NCBI GenBank assembly: GCA_024243835.1
Contig: JALPMN010000637.1
Span: 1-61,739 of the forward strand
DNA from: Enteropsectra breve
Lineage: Eukaryota > Microsporidia
Direction: 5' to 3'
DNA: 61,739 nucleotides
The translations under genes were made by a program, and so were the position numbers. Each line of letters begins with the position of its first letter. Within the stretch, counting starts at the first letter, position 1. Positions 38,931 to 48,666 of this stretch are shown here, piece after piece. The notes under the pieces are model-generated. The model worked only from the letters and a program-made list of their open reading frames with translations, ran no database searches and had not been told where the DNA came from.

Positions 38931-41180
38931 TTATTCAAGCGTGATGTTTTCAATTGAGTTCTCCGAAGCAGCTGGCATAATTCCAAAGTCAATGATAAAC
39001 CAAGCTTGATTCTGTCGAATAACTTCAATACTTTTTTCAAATGTATTTCGTATTGTGTTTGGAGTTTCTTGTCTCAAGGCTTTACATGTCAATATTTTTA
39101 GAAAGCAGTTGAGTTTATTTATTTTGTGATCATAGGTTGCTTTGAATAACCCTATAAGCGGTTGAATAATATTGTTACTTATATCGAATAATTCCGTGGT
39201 CTCGTCGATTGTTTTTACGCCAAACAAGACTAACAGCTGCCCCTGATCTTGATCTAATACTTTCATTGCAGTTTTCGCATAACTCTCATCGAAATTTTTA
39301 TTACTTGAAGTGTTGAAAATGACTGTTTTCACAGCAGACTTATTTACTTCACAATTGCAATATAATTTTGTTTCAAGAAACAGTACGTCTGCTTTATAAA
39401 ATGTAAAAATAAGGTTTTCGACTTCTCCCAAAACCTCAGGGGTTTGCTCGCACATTATAATTTTTTCGTCGTTATTTGGATCAATTCTGTAGTAATAATA
39501 CTTGTATAAAATTGCCATTTTTTTAATATTCTTTCCTGTTTGGCTGAGCTTTACACCTTTCCTAAAATCTTGGCCTATAAAGTAACATTTTAGTTTATCA
39601 TATAATTCTGCTCTTCCTTCAAAGGCCTTATCTGGGATTGTGTATTCTTGGTGACCCATATAAAAGACAAACATTTCATGCTTTATGTCTGGACAAACTT
39701 CATCTAACATACGATGGCAAAATGGGCTGCCTTTGAATGTACTGAGAGACTGGCTCAATATACACGGGGTAGTCAAAAGAGAGTAAGCATTGATGTAGTC
39801 TTTGACTAAGAAATTTCCGAATAGACCGAGTGATATCAAAGACATGTTTCTTAAGTAGTTCATATTATTATCAGTGAGAACGTTGTATCCTCTGATATTG
39901 ACATAATCAATTCTATTATAAATATTGTTATTAGGCATTAGGATGAAATCCAGTACTGTATTTAAGATTGTTTTTGTTTCGGAATATTCAATGCTTTTTG
40001 GATAATAATCATATACTGATTCTTCTAGGTCAATGGCAACAATACGAGGCAGTAAATCAATCAAATAATAATAAAAGTATTGAATATTATTTTCCATTTT
40101 TTTATGGCAAACTGCGTGTAAATGAGTAATGTTTTTAAGGGCGCCTAGTTCATCAAATACAACAAATACGGATGCTATTTGACTTGATGAAGCTTCGCCA
40201 AACGTAAAGCAAGGCTTCAGAACAAGTGTTCCATCGGCTCTCAAGCCACATCCAAATGTTTCATTTCTATGCCTGATAACGATATCTGTAATTTCATTGT
40301 TAAGGTTGACATCGAAATCAATAACTGATAAGATATACCAGACAGGCTTGTTTAGTACCAAGGCTTCTTTAAATTTACGTTGCTCCTTATACTTTCTCCC
40401 ATCTATTGGCTCGTAACCAGCTGGACAATGAAAATACTCTTTTTGGGGTTGAAAAAAACTCCTATGATGAAGTTGAATTGCAACGTTTATTGCAAAAAGA
40501 AAATTTTTTGATGTTACAAAATGCTTTGATTTACCATCTGCCAAATTGAAGAAAACATCCGAAAACAAATTCTCTTTAAAGTGTAGGGTTGGAATCACTT
40601 TTAGCATTTCGGTTATTGTTTCGACAAATAAGCCCGTCTGCTTTTCTAAAAGTAATTCATTTCGCATTTTAAAGATATAGTTAAGGTAGTTTATATCATC
40701 ATTTTGACCTGGTATTTCGAGCGTAATGTTCCCTCTGTAGCCATAGATTTGTTCTGCATAGCGATATTCACTCAAATCGGTTTTTATTTCTGTTTCTATT
40801 TTTTTTCTAAATGTCTCAACATTATCTTCAGAGCATCTTACACTGTTCATCGCTCCATTATATAATGTCTCTATTCTAGACCAATCTTCATTTACATCAT
40901 CTTTATGCCCTATTTCTATTATATCCTGATCGTTTCCACTTACTTCTTTAATAGTTTTTATTTTATGACTCATGAGAGAATTGCTACTTAAGACATCCAG
41001 GCAATTGAATGCCCCAAGTTCTTTTGTGCCTTGTCTGATATTTATTTGTAGTGCATATTCCTCACTCCTGTTAAATGGACTGACACTCAAAGCAGATGCC
41101 GAACCGACGCCAATGAGTATACTTCCATGTAAAACACACAATTTCTTTGCCATTTTTATAACAGTTAGTGGATGATGCAT
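38931..41180 (-). CDS. Large secreted protein with degenerate USP-like region
   Basis: 749 aa, or 740 from Met10, which starts a good signal peptide (MAKKLCVLHGSILIGVGSAS). Not recognised outright. The middle part resembles a ubiquitin-specific protease in segment order: DDINYLNYIFKM where the Cys box 'GNTCYLNSiLQ' should be, then ENLFSDVFFNLADGKSKHF, and LVLKPCFTFGEASSSQI shared with the 57158-58196 gene (HVKPCYTFSEE). THLHAVCHKKMENNIQYF lies about where the catalytic His motif would be. The catalytic Cys position reads Asn, so protease activity is unlikely. The C-terminal half (about 400-749) matches nothing. No CCC promoter; gtataaataaaattc lies about 20-35 bases upstream. Confidence 0.55.
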   Translation of the reverse strand: MHHPLTVIKMAKKLCVLHGSILIGVGSASALSVSPFNRSEEYALQINIRQGTKELGAFNCLDVLSSNSLMSHKIKTIKEVSGNDQDIIEIGHKDDVNEDWSRIETLYNGAMNSVRCSEDNVETFRKKIETEIKTDLSEYRYAEQIYGYRGNITLEIPGQNDDINYLNYIFKMRNELLLEKQTGLFVETITEMLKVIPTLHFKENLFSDVFFNLADGKSKHFVTSKNFLFAINVAIQLHHRSFFQPQKEYFHCPAGYEPIDGRKYKEQRKFKEALVLNKPVWYILSVIDFDVNLNNEITDIVIRHRNETFGCGLRADGTLVLKPCFTFGEASSSQIASVFVVFDELGALKNITHLHAVCHKKMENNIQYFYYYLIDLLPRIVAIDLEESVYDYYPKSIEYSETKTILNTVLDFILMPNNNIYNRIDYVNIRGYNVLTDNNMNYLRNMSLISLGLFGNFLVKDYINAYSLLTTPCILSQSLSTFKGSPFCHRMLDEVCPDIKHEMFVFYMGHQEYTIPDKAFEGRAELYDKLKCYFIGQDFRKGVKLSQTGKNIKKMAILYKYYYYRIDPNNDEKIIMCEQTPEVLGEVENLIFTFYKADVLFLETKLYCNCEVNKSAVKTVIFNTSSNKNFDESYAKTAMKVLDQDQGQLLVLFGVKTIDETTELFDISNNIIQPLIGLFKATYDHKINKLNCFLKILTCKALRQETPNTIRNTFEKSIEVIRQNQAWFIIDFGIMPAASENSIENITLE

Positions 41181-42187
41181 TCTGTTAAGAAAAGAATTTT
41201 ATTTATACCTTTAGTCCCTTTATTAGCCATGCTAATTGGTTATCCTCCTTTATAACAGCAAATTACATTTTTCATGGACCAATAAATGCTCGAAACAACT
41301 CATTACATAGAATACTGATTTACGGCATGTTGTACTTACTGCCATATGTATGAATAGCTTATATAATGGCAGTTTTTAAACAAGCTTTAAAATTTCATAC
41401 TATAGAAATGCTAGAGCCTGGTGAATTTTCTTTATTCTTGCTAAAAGATGAAGTACCGCTGCTGACACTATTTATTGACATTAAGGGTATATATATTTAA
41501 CAATTCTCTATGATGACAATTTATAAATGTATGTTTGAATGGGTTTGTATGCATAGCATTTGCTGTTCACTTCACATTACTACTGAAAACTATGTTTCAG
41601 GAATCAGACTTGTATTATCATAAAAATTGTACAAACTTGGAAAAAACAGAACAAATCAAAAAACATCTCATGGTTTTAAATTCACAGCTTACGTTAAGAT
41701 GAAGGTTGCACTTGTTTATATCACCTTTTTCTAGTGTATAAGTGCACCACACAAATTTATATTTTTTATTAACCGATTTTTATATGAAATTTTACGGCAA
41801 TCGCCATTTATATATTATTTTACGGTCTCGAAAGTGCATTGAGAAACATAATAGTTTCTGCTTGCGCATCATTTGTATTTTTAATAATGTATAAATTACC
41901 GAAAGCTTGAATCCAACTACACACGATTCTCTTATCTTCACGAGGGCATATTAAATTAGTTTAAGCCCATACTTCTATACAAATGAATAAAACTGAAGAG
42001 AAAGTGTTAGTATTTATAATATTGTGGGATTTTCAGGGAAAAAAGTAAGCGCCTTATATATGAGATTTACGATACTGCATGTTTTCAAATGAACAAGCTA
42101 TAAAAATAGCTTAATAACATAATCAGAGCTTATTAATGTACAAAACTAAAATGGAAGCTTGAAGATTTGCTGAAATCGGTTTAACAA
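41181..42187. other. 1-kb intergenic region
   Basis: No gene seen. Holds one member of a short dispersed repeat pair (41445-41510, similar to 29472-29539). Confidence 0.5.
41445..41510. repeat. Short dispersed repeat, second copy at 29472-29539
   Basis: Both copies read aagatgaagta, later tgacactattta or taacactattta, then tatttaacaa or tatttaacag, at matching spacing. The first copy abuts the tandem repeat near the CCCH gene. Could be remnants of a mobile or duplicated segment. Confidence 0.4.
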
Positions 42188-44449
42188 TCACAAACTTATT
42201 GACTCTAGCGAACATTCGCGCACTGTATTATATCCCACGCTTTCAAAAGTCAATTTAAAGCTTAAGTTAAGATCTTCTCTTTCATATATATCTCTAAAGC
42301 GCTTCAAGAAACTTTCCATTATAGTTTCTTTGATCTGTCTTGCTGAGTCTCTTTGTCGTAGTCTTACCTTAACATTCACATTACTTTCAATGATTAAATG
42401 CTTAATAAGAAGATCAAATTCGTCTGCATCAAATCCTCTCCGTCTGGTATTTGCCTGGTTTTGTAAAAAACCGTATGCATTTAAATTTACTATTAAGCAT
42501 GAACACTTAATTCCGTAGTCGCTGAATTTGTGATATAGCCCGCCAATGAAAAAATCCTTACTTTCATTATTTATGACATACTCGATTGTTTTAAATTCAT
42601 TGGCGACAGCTTTCGAAAACCCTTTCAAAAAATCATTCTCTTCTGAGCCATTATATACAACTAAGTTTTCAATCAAGCAACTATCCAGAATTTCACTCTC
42701 CTTAATATCGATGCCGCTTTCTTCAAATTCTGCTACTGGCTCTATAAGTGGCCTAAATGAGGTCATATAACGGTAATATTCTAACTTTAACTGTACCATG
42801 TGATATACAGTGTTGATTTGTAATCGTTCTTTTAGAATTATTCTTTCATAAATACTGTCGTTGTTAAAATGTCCTTTTATTTGCTCAACAACTATTTGTT
42901 CATCATCAAAGAAATCTACATGAAAACCGCTTATTTCTCTTGTAATTGTTGCCCCGGTAATCTGATCTTTGGCCAAAAATTTTGAAATAAAGAGCAGGGC
43001 ACGAAAATGGCCCACGAAATGTGTAATACTTCTTTTGAGCGGAGAATCTTCGTGAAAAATTTGGTAAATGACCAAATAGTCGAGTACCCCGCAGGCACTC
43101 ATGGCCCCGAATTTTATAAGTCTCTTACTTTTTAATACAGGAATCAGGTCAGCAGGGAATTTATGGAATCCTCGGATAAAAAGCGCATTAAGTCCAGGCA
43201 AAAGCCTTATTGCTTTTATTACAGTAAATACCAAGAGACTATCAACATATGCCACTACCTGTTGAGATACTGAATCCTTATCTGCATAATGAACTAGATT
43301 TCTAATACTAACCTCCGTTAATTCGTCCAATATTCCCATGGCATGAATATAACTGTGAAAAATGATAATATCATCGGTAGTTAGTTTAATTGGATACCTA
43401 TGTTTCATATACCAATATTCCCTACAAAATGGCAGCACTATATCAATTTTTCTACTAATCGTGCGGCGGTTGATCGTGTTAAATTCAACTAGTAGATCCA
43501 GCTTCGAAGGAGTCTTTTTATAGTCATTTTTGTGCTGAAGACGGATGCACTTACAGTTTTCTTCATGAAGTAAGTCGTATACGAAGTATGTGGTGTCGGT
43601 CCCCAGATAAAGATTTACCACATGGTCTTTATCCATTTTTATTTGCAGCAGCTGTATATAGTGGGCCAGGGGACCGGCATTTTTTATGCAAATAGCAACA
43701 ATATTGTTGTCAGCCTTCTCTTCACGTGGTATTTGCTTGTTGAATGCGATATAAACAGACCGTTTTTCTTCAGCTTTTAAAATAGCTTGGTATTTAGGCA
43801 ACAGACCCTGGGTCTCTAAGAGATAAACAAAGTTTATGCAGAAAAGATGGATGGCCTTCATCCTTAAATGCAGTGGCTCGCTGTTGCGGTCAAGAAAAAC
43901 ATCAACTACTTCGTCATGATCGATTTCCAGATAATCAAAGGTTATTAGAATTTGCGTAATAATTTCATCATTTAATGGAAAACGACCCAGTTCCTGACAC
44001 CAGCCTGATAACAACAAAAAAACTTTGCCAACAATAGTAGAATCAAGAGGAAGGCCCAAATCTATTGTTTCGATAGGATTGCATCTTTTAAAAAAATTTT
44101 TATAGTAAACCTCATCGTGCCGCTTCATTTTTTCAAGTATTCGAAGGTAGTGTTCAGTGACGGTATCGTCCATGGAGTGTTCAATATCCTTCCGAGCTTG
44201 CTCATAAATTTTGTACATTTTAATTTGAAACTCTAGATGTTGGGAACGATTTAAATCATGTGCCAGTATGCCTCTTAGTGCCCGTTCTATCACTTTTGAC
44301 TTAAATAGACTTCTCAGACCAATGATCTCATCTGGGCCTTCATTGGTTATTCTAACCAGAAATTGTTTCCGAAGCATTTCTTCACCGCGGTATTTGTCTA
44401 TGCTTGAAAACGACCTACATAGCAATACTAAAAGTAGAAGGTTTAGCAT
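42188..44449 (-). CDS. Secreted paralogous-family protein, Skp1/BTB-like N-terminus (copy 1)
   Basis: 753 aa from Met at 44449, which begins an excellent signal peptide (MLNLLLLVLLCRSFSS) and is preceded by an AAATTTT...CCC promoter; the ATG at 44479 is rejected. Residues about 29-55 and 126-210 resemble the Skp1/BTB fold: FLVRITNE, IETIDLGLPLDSTIVGKVFL, SGWC, LNDEIITQILITFDYLEID. The long insertion between them is helical and contains SMDDT. The C-terminal two thirds are family-specific, with LNALFIRGFHKFPADLIPVL, FVGHFRALLFISKF and leucine-rich-repeat-like spacing. Ends in SLESISL. Two further full copies and a fragment lie to the right on the same strand. The family is unknown to me; a host-directed secreted role is inference. 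Confidence 0.7.
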   Translation of the reverse strand: MLNLLLLVLLCRSFSSIDKYRGEEMLRKQFLVRITNEGPDEIIGLRSLFKSKVIERALRGILAHDLNRSQHLEFQIKMYKIYEQARKDIEHSMDDTVTEHYLRILEKMKRHDEVYYKNFFKRCNPIETIDLGLPLDSTIVGKVFLLLSGWCQELGRFPLNDEIITQILITFDYLEIDHDEVVDVFLDRNSEPLHLRMKAIHLFCINFVYLLETQGLLPKYQAILKAEEKRSVYIAFNKQIPREEKADNNIVAICIKNAGPLAHYIQLLQIKMDKDHVVNLYLGTDTTYFVYDLLHEENCKCIRLQHKNDYKKTPSKLDLLVEFNTINRRTISRKIDIVLPFCREYWYMKHRYPIKLTTDDIIIFHSYIHAMGILDELTEVSIRNLVHYADKDSVSQQVVAYVDSLLVFTVIKAIRLLPGLNALFIRGFHKFPADLIPVLKSKRLIKFGAMSACGVLDYLVIYQIFHEDSPLKRSITHFVGHFRALLFISKFLAKDQITGATITREISGFHVDFFDDEQIVVEQIKGHFNNDSIYERIILKERLQINTVYHMVQLKLEYYRYMTSFRPLIEPVAEFEESGIDIKESEILDSCLIENLVVYNGSEENDFLKGFSKAVANEFKTIEYVINNESKDFFIGGLYHKFSDYGIKCSCLIVNLNAYGFLQNQANTRRRGFDADEFDLLIKHLIIESNVNVKVRLRQRDSARQIKETIMESFLKRFRDIYEREDLNLSFKLTFESVGYNTVRECSLESISL

Positions 44450-44469
44450 TTGGGTAAGTGCAAAATTTT
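44450..44469 (-). promoter_or_regulatory. AAATTTT + CCC motif (family copy 1)
   Basis: Minus strand aaaaattttgcacttacccaaATG. It decides the start at 44449, so the protein begins with a signal peptide. Confidence 0.65.
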
Positions 44470-44479
44470 TTTTGGACAT

Positions 44480-45064
44480 GCTTAAATGAACCTAATCGTC
44501 AGCTAGCAAATTTTATGAAATGCAAGTGGAAATACAGAGATATTCAATAAACGCCATTGCTTTCTCAGCATCATACCTTCTCTTTGAGAATAATATTAGA
44601 TAATTCTGTCCTCACTACCTTTATTACTGATCAGATCAGTAATAAAAGTAGTGATAAAAAGGTATAAAAGTAAATGAAAGAAGATAGATTTAGACAACAA
44701 ATATTACATTTTAATGCCTCATTTAATTTTTCCATCGGCAGGATACCTGGAGCTTGTACTCCAAGAGCTATTAGGCTCAGGTGTAACATAATTTTATAAA
44801 ATCAAAGTCTTTTCGAAAATAATTCAACACTTATGGGGATATGCTTGTAAATTTCAAAGAATCCTCGCTGGTGAAAGATAGATTGCCCTTAAAGTGTATT
44901 GTTGCTTTTAACCATAGGTAATTTTTTCAACTGCGCTTGTGTAATAAAGTCATAACTAAAAATATGGGAAAAAATTGATTGCCTTAAACTTTTTGTATGT
45001 GAACGCCAGTTTAAAACCAGATTTTATTTGAGTCTAAGTATTTTATTACTTCAGAGACAAGATA
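44480..45064. other. Intergenic with a 43-bp palindrome
   Basis: Lies upstream of family copy 1 and downstream of the RING gene. Contains the palindrome at 44612-44654. No ORF of note. Confidence 0.55.
44612..44654. repeat. 43-bp near-perfect palindrome
   Basis: tcactacctttattactgatc, one spacer base (44633), then gatcagtaataaaagtagtga. 20 of 21 pairs match (one C/T difference). Would form a long hairpin or cruciform. A tataaaag follows within 10 bases. Confidence 0.9.
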
Positions 45065-47533
45065 TTATTTTTGAGATTTGATTCTTATTCTTTCCTGAAT
45101 CTTGTTCACCACGCACCTCGGAATAAAAGATGTTAAGTCTCTTGCAAATGAATAAGACGAAGAATTGTCTTTCTCCATCTTCTTAATTATATCCGTTCCA
45201 CTATTTTCCAGTTCAGTGTATGGGTTCCATTCTTTCCCGCATGCATCCTGCTTGTCTATTTTGTCACACCAGGTGAAGGCACACTGAAGTTTCCAACTCT
45301 CAAAGCTGCCTCTTGTAACATTAAAGATAGAAGCTTGCCAATTATCAAAACAGTACTTGTACTTATTGATCTCAGCATGCTTGCTGTCGAAGAGCGAATT
45401 TGATTGTCTTAACAATTTTGTTATATAAAGAGCCATATCGTGATTAAGTTTCCGGGAGAAGCTTTTTCTTCCTGTATTCAGCAGATAAAATGCATCGTTT
45501 CTCTGTGATAGATACTTGAATATGGGCTTGTACTTTTTGAAACTTTCGCTGCCATTAAATCCAATTACGTTTAAATGCTTAAGCAGCAGAAGAACACGAG
45601 CATAATTAACACCGGCGTATTTTTCGCATCCCATTTCGAAAATTTTGATGAAGTTGTGGCGCACAAACAGCGATGATTTCTTCTGTAATTCAAAGAAATG
45701 TCTCATTATTGGCAAACGGGCAAAAAAATCCGAAGATGAGATTATTTTTTCAATAGCCTCGTCATTTAGCATTTTTATTATATTCATATTATCACATCCA
45801 AATATCAAAGTCTTAATTTCTTCATAATCTCCTTTTTGAATGCTTTGCTCACAGAAAGTATCTATTTGCTTATCAGGAAGATTTCTCCACAACCCTATTG
45901 TGTTGCACAAATGCTGTTTTGTTATAAATTTATCCAAATAAATTTGATTCTTAAAATTCAGACACTCCTCCTGCTTCATAAGCTCAGAAAAAAGTTTATT
46001 GGAGTCACTGTTCTTTAATTTACTATCCGCAATTCCAAAAAGCTGTCTAGCATTGTCTCTTGAAAAACAGTGACGTAGTCTCAAACTCATACCTTTTTGA
46101 TTGTTAGCATTAGCCAAATTTTCCATTATTTCTGTACTGATATTAACGGACTGGTGATCATTGTCCAACAGTACGTTCAGAAAATAATACTCTTTCTTCT
46201 CTTCTCTTTCATATATAGATTCATCTGCGGCTGTACATGTATAAATATCATAATAAGAGAACTTTAATTGTGGAGCCTCTTCTATTATTTTAGCACATAT
46301 GAAGTCATACACGAACCAGGGATATTCTTCCACCGTATCCTCTTGTTGTTTGCTCTGGTAAAAATCTGCAATAAAGTCAATCATAAACTGATTTTTCGGA
46401 ATATACTGTTTTTTTTCAAGGCTCTGTATTTTAGTTCTGAAGCAATTGTCAATCATTTTCAGCAAGAATGATTTTAGTTTTTTCTCTTCTGAATGGCGTG
46501 CACAAAAACGGATGCTTCTCGTAATAGCTAAACTCCTTTGTTCCTGTGCAATCCAAGCCAACGATGAGTTGATCTTCTTCTCCAGCAGAGGAAGAAGAGG
46601 AAATTCCTCGAGCAGCACTTTTGAATTTTCAGAGATATCCCAGTACTTCTCTGAGCACATCAGTGAATCAATCAAACATTCTGCTTCATCTTTATTAAAG
46701 CAGACCTGGGCAAATTTATCAAAGACGAGATTTAAAATCTGCCAATGATGAGGGCTATTGCCAGCATGCGCTTGAAGCTTGGGAACAAACTCTTCGGGCT
46801 TATTCGTCGTGAAGAAATTCAAAAGCAGGAACGTAATTTTTTCTTCATGCTTGGTTGCATCTGTCACATATTTATCAACTTCTTCAAGTAAAGCATCATA
46901 CGACGAGCATGGATTTTTAAGGATATAAAGAACATGTTTAAAATCATCCAAAGCTTCATCTCTGTACTCGCTTTCGTAACTCATTATTTTGTCTAACCAC
47001 GAGCTCATTTCGTTCAGGTTGCACTTTATAGTCTCCAGGGTTTCGATGGTGCGTCTAAACAATTCAAGATTTGCAAAGGTGCTCTTACTGCTGAGAAAAG
47101 CAAAAATATTACTTTTCAAAATACCGTAGATCAGTTCTATAAACTCTGGATAAAAACTGGCTTTGCCAGTTAGAATCAAAAAGCCCTCGTCTTTTACAAG
47201 AGAAACGATGTTTATGGAAGTAACTTCTTGGCAAACTGGGCATCTAAGCATACTTTTGTCATCTTGCCTAAATATCCATTCTATTAGACAATTTTTATGG
47301 TAAAAATGTAGATGCTTTGGATTCTCGCAGGAAAAAAGATCCGTTAAGAAGAGCTTGTCTTCCTCTTTCGCTCTATCAAGGCTTGTTTTCACACAATCAT
47401 CAAAACAAATGCAGCATTCCAGTGTCTCTGTAGGCTCATTAGGATTGTGATCTTCAACAATCTGGCTGATTGTAGCAGTGTCGTAAAATGCAGCTGTGGC
47501 TCCCCACAATAGAAGCAACGTAAAGAGCTGCAT
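45065..47533 (-). CDS. Large secreted RING-finger protein (RING 1)
   Basis: 822 aa. Starts with a clear signal peptide (MQLFTLLLLWGATAAF). Residues 40-101 form a RING-H2: C40-x2-C43, C69, H76-x2-H79-x2-C82 (HFYHKNCLIEWI), C98-x2-C101 (RCPVC). RING domains recruit E2 enzymes and act as ubiquitin ligases. The C3-to-H4 spacing is longer than usual. The remaining 720 residues are helical and unrecognised; a segment near 610-650 (LPIMRHFFELQKKSSLF) resembles one in the RING 2 protein. A RING behind a signal peptide without any membrane helix is unusual and suggests export from the parasite. No CCC motif at the start; AATTTTC is about 20 bases upstream. Confidence 0.75.
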   Translation of the reverse strand: MQLFTLLLLWGATAAFYDTATISQIVEDHNPNEPTETLECCICFDDCVKTSLDRAKEEDKLFLTDLFSCENPKHLHFYHKNCLIEWIFRQDDKSMLRCPVCQEVTSINIVSLVKDEGFLILTGKASFYPEFIELIYGILKSNIFAFLSSKSTFANLELFRRTIETLETIKCNLNEMSSWLDKIMSYESEYRDEALDDFKHVLYILKNPCSSYDALLEEVDKYVTDATKHEEKITFLLLNFFTTNKPEEFVPKLQAHAGNSPHHWQILNLVFDKFAQVCFNKDEAECLIDSLMCSEKYWDISENSKVLLEEFPLLPLLEKKINSSLAWIAQEQRSLAITRSIRFCARHSEEKKLKSFLLKMIDNCFRTKIQSLEKKQYIPKNQFMIDFIADFYQSKQQEDTVEEYPWFVYDFICAKIIEEAPQLKFSYYDIYTCTAADESIYEREEKKEYYFLNVLLDNDHQSVNISTEIMENLANANNQKGMSLRLRHCFSRDNARQLFGIADSKLKNSDSNKLFSELMKQEECLNFKNQIYLDKFITKQHLCNTIGLWRNLPDKQIDTFCEQSIQKGDYEEIKTLIFGCDNMNIIKMLNDEAIEKIISSSDFFARLPIMRHFFELQKKSSLFVRHNFIKIFEMGCEKYAGVNYARVLLLLKHLNVIGFNGSESFKKYKPIFKYLSQRNDAFYLLNTGRKSFSRKLNHDMALYITKLLRQSNSLFDSKHAEINKYKYCFDNWQASIFNVTRGSFESWKLQCAFTWCDKIDKQDACGKEWNPYTELENSGTDIIKKMEKDNSSSYSFARDLTSFIPRCVVNKIQERIRIKSQK

Positions 47534-48666
47534 TATAACGGTTGTATTTCGTGAAAATTAATATCAAAATTTGATGCAATCAATTTAATTTATTAGGTAC
47601 GGACTCTATAAAGAAAATGTTAGAGCTTTGCAGCATACAGCAGCGCTTTGTACAGCAATAACCTATTATGTATTGTTATATCAAGCATCAATGTGGTCGA
47701 TATAAAATGACAGTGTCCTGAATATTTTTAATTTAATATCTTTAGTAATTGAAATTGATCTTAGATTTATTTTAGTGGGCAACTCCAGTTTTCGACATAT
47801 TGAACCATGTATTGTATTTTTCATGCTTTATATCAAGTATAAACCTGTGGCGTTAAATATACATCAATGCTCTCAGATGTCAGGATTTTTAGGCCTCTCC
47901 ATTAGTTTGAAACTGATCAGGAAAAAATTTTACTCTAATAAAAGATTTTATGAACAAAAGGCCATACACACGCGAGATGGCAAGCCTATCATTGTGGCTT
48001 TTAAATCACTACCGTACGAGAAAGTTGATACACCAGTATTTATATTCGGATTGGAAACTTTTCTCTACATTTTTGCTCAATAGCATATACAGTTAAAGTC
48101 GTCTAACAAGAATATTTCTGTAACGGAAATCAAACTTTCATTGTTCTTCATAATGAATTCCTATATGTATTTGAAAATAAACTCATTAACTGGTTTTAGG
48201 ATTAACGTGGGGTTTTCGAACACCGTGAGATCAGTGAATGAAAAAAAAGATCTATTAAAGTCACAGTTATAGATAGCCGTTCCAGTGATTTGCAGGGGCC
48301 AGCCGTTCCAGCGACACAGGCTTTAATATAATTGGGGTTTCCTGAATTTCAAAGTAGGCACATGAAACTATGATGACCACTAAACTTAAAATATCTTCTA
48401 TTTTACATATACACTTTAAGGGCAAAAGCTTTTTATGCACCTCAGATCGCGTAGTTAAATTAATTTTATTATTTATCTTTAATTAAATACCCATGATTTT
48501 AAGTAATCACATTTAATATTAATTTTTTAAAAAAAATGTTATGCTAGAACTATGTCTGTTTATGCTGACTTTTGCTCAGACTTTTCTAGTTTAACGAAAT
48601 TCTATAGTCGCTAATGCTGAGCCTTAATTCTCTAATGTAATTTTGAAAGATCACAAAAAATTATCC
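47534..48666. other. 1.1-kb intergenic region between divergent RING genes
   Basis: Upstream of both RING genes. Contains a GC-richer patch with two 14-bp direct repeats (48275-48288 and 48301-48314). A GTG-started frame at 47775-48083 has somewhat protein-like sequence but no ATG start. No other gene. Confidence 0.5.
48275..48314. repeat. 14-bp direct repeat, 26-bp period
   Basis: agccgttccagtga and agccgttccagcga, separated by ttgcaggggcc. GC-richer than the surroundings, between the divergent RING genes. Confidence 0.6.

Noticed and set aside
47775..48083. Plus-strand open frame with somewhat protein-like sequence
   Set aside because: Starts only with GTG, has no promoter motif and no similarity to the neighbours. 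Possibly a decayed remnant.
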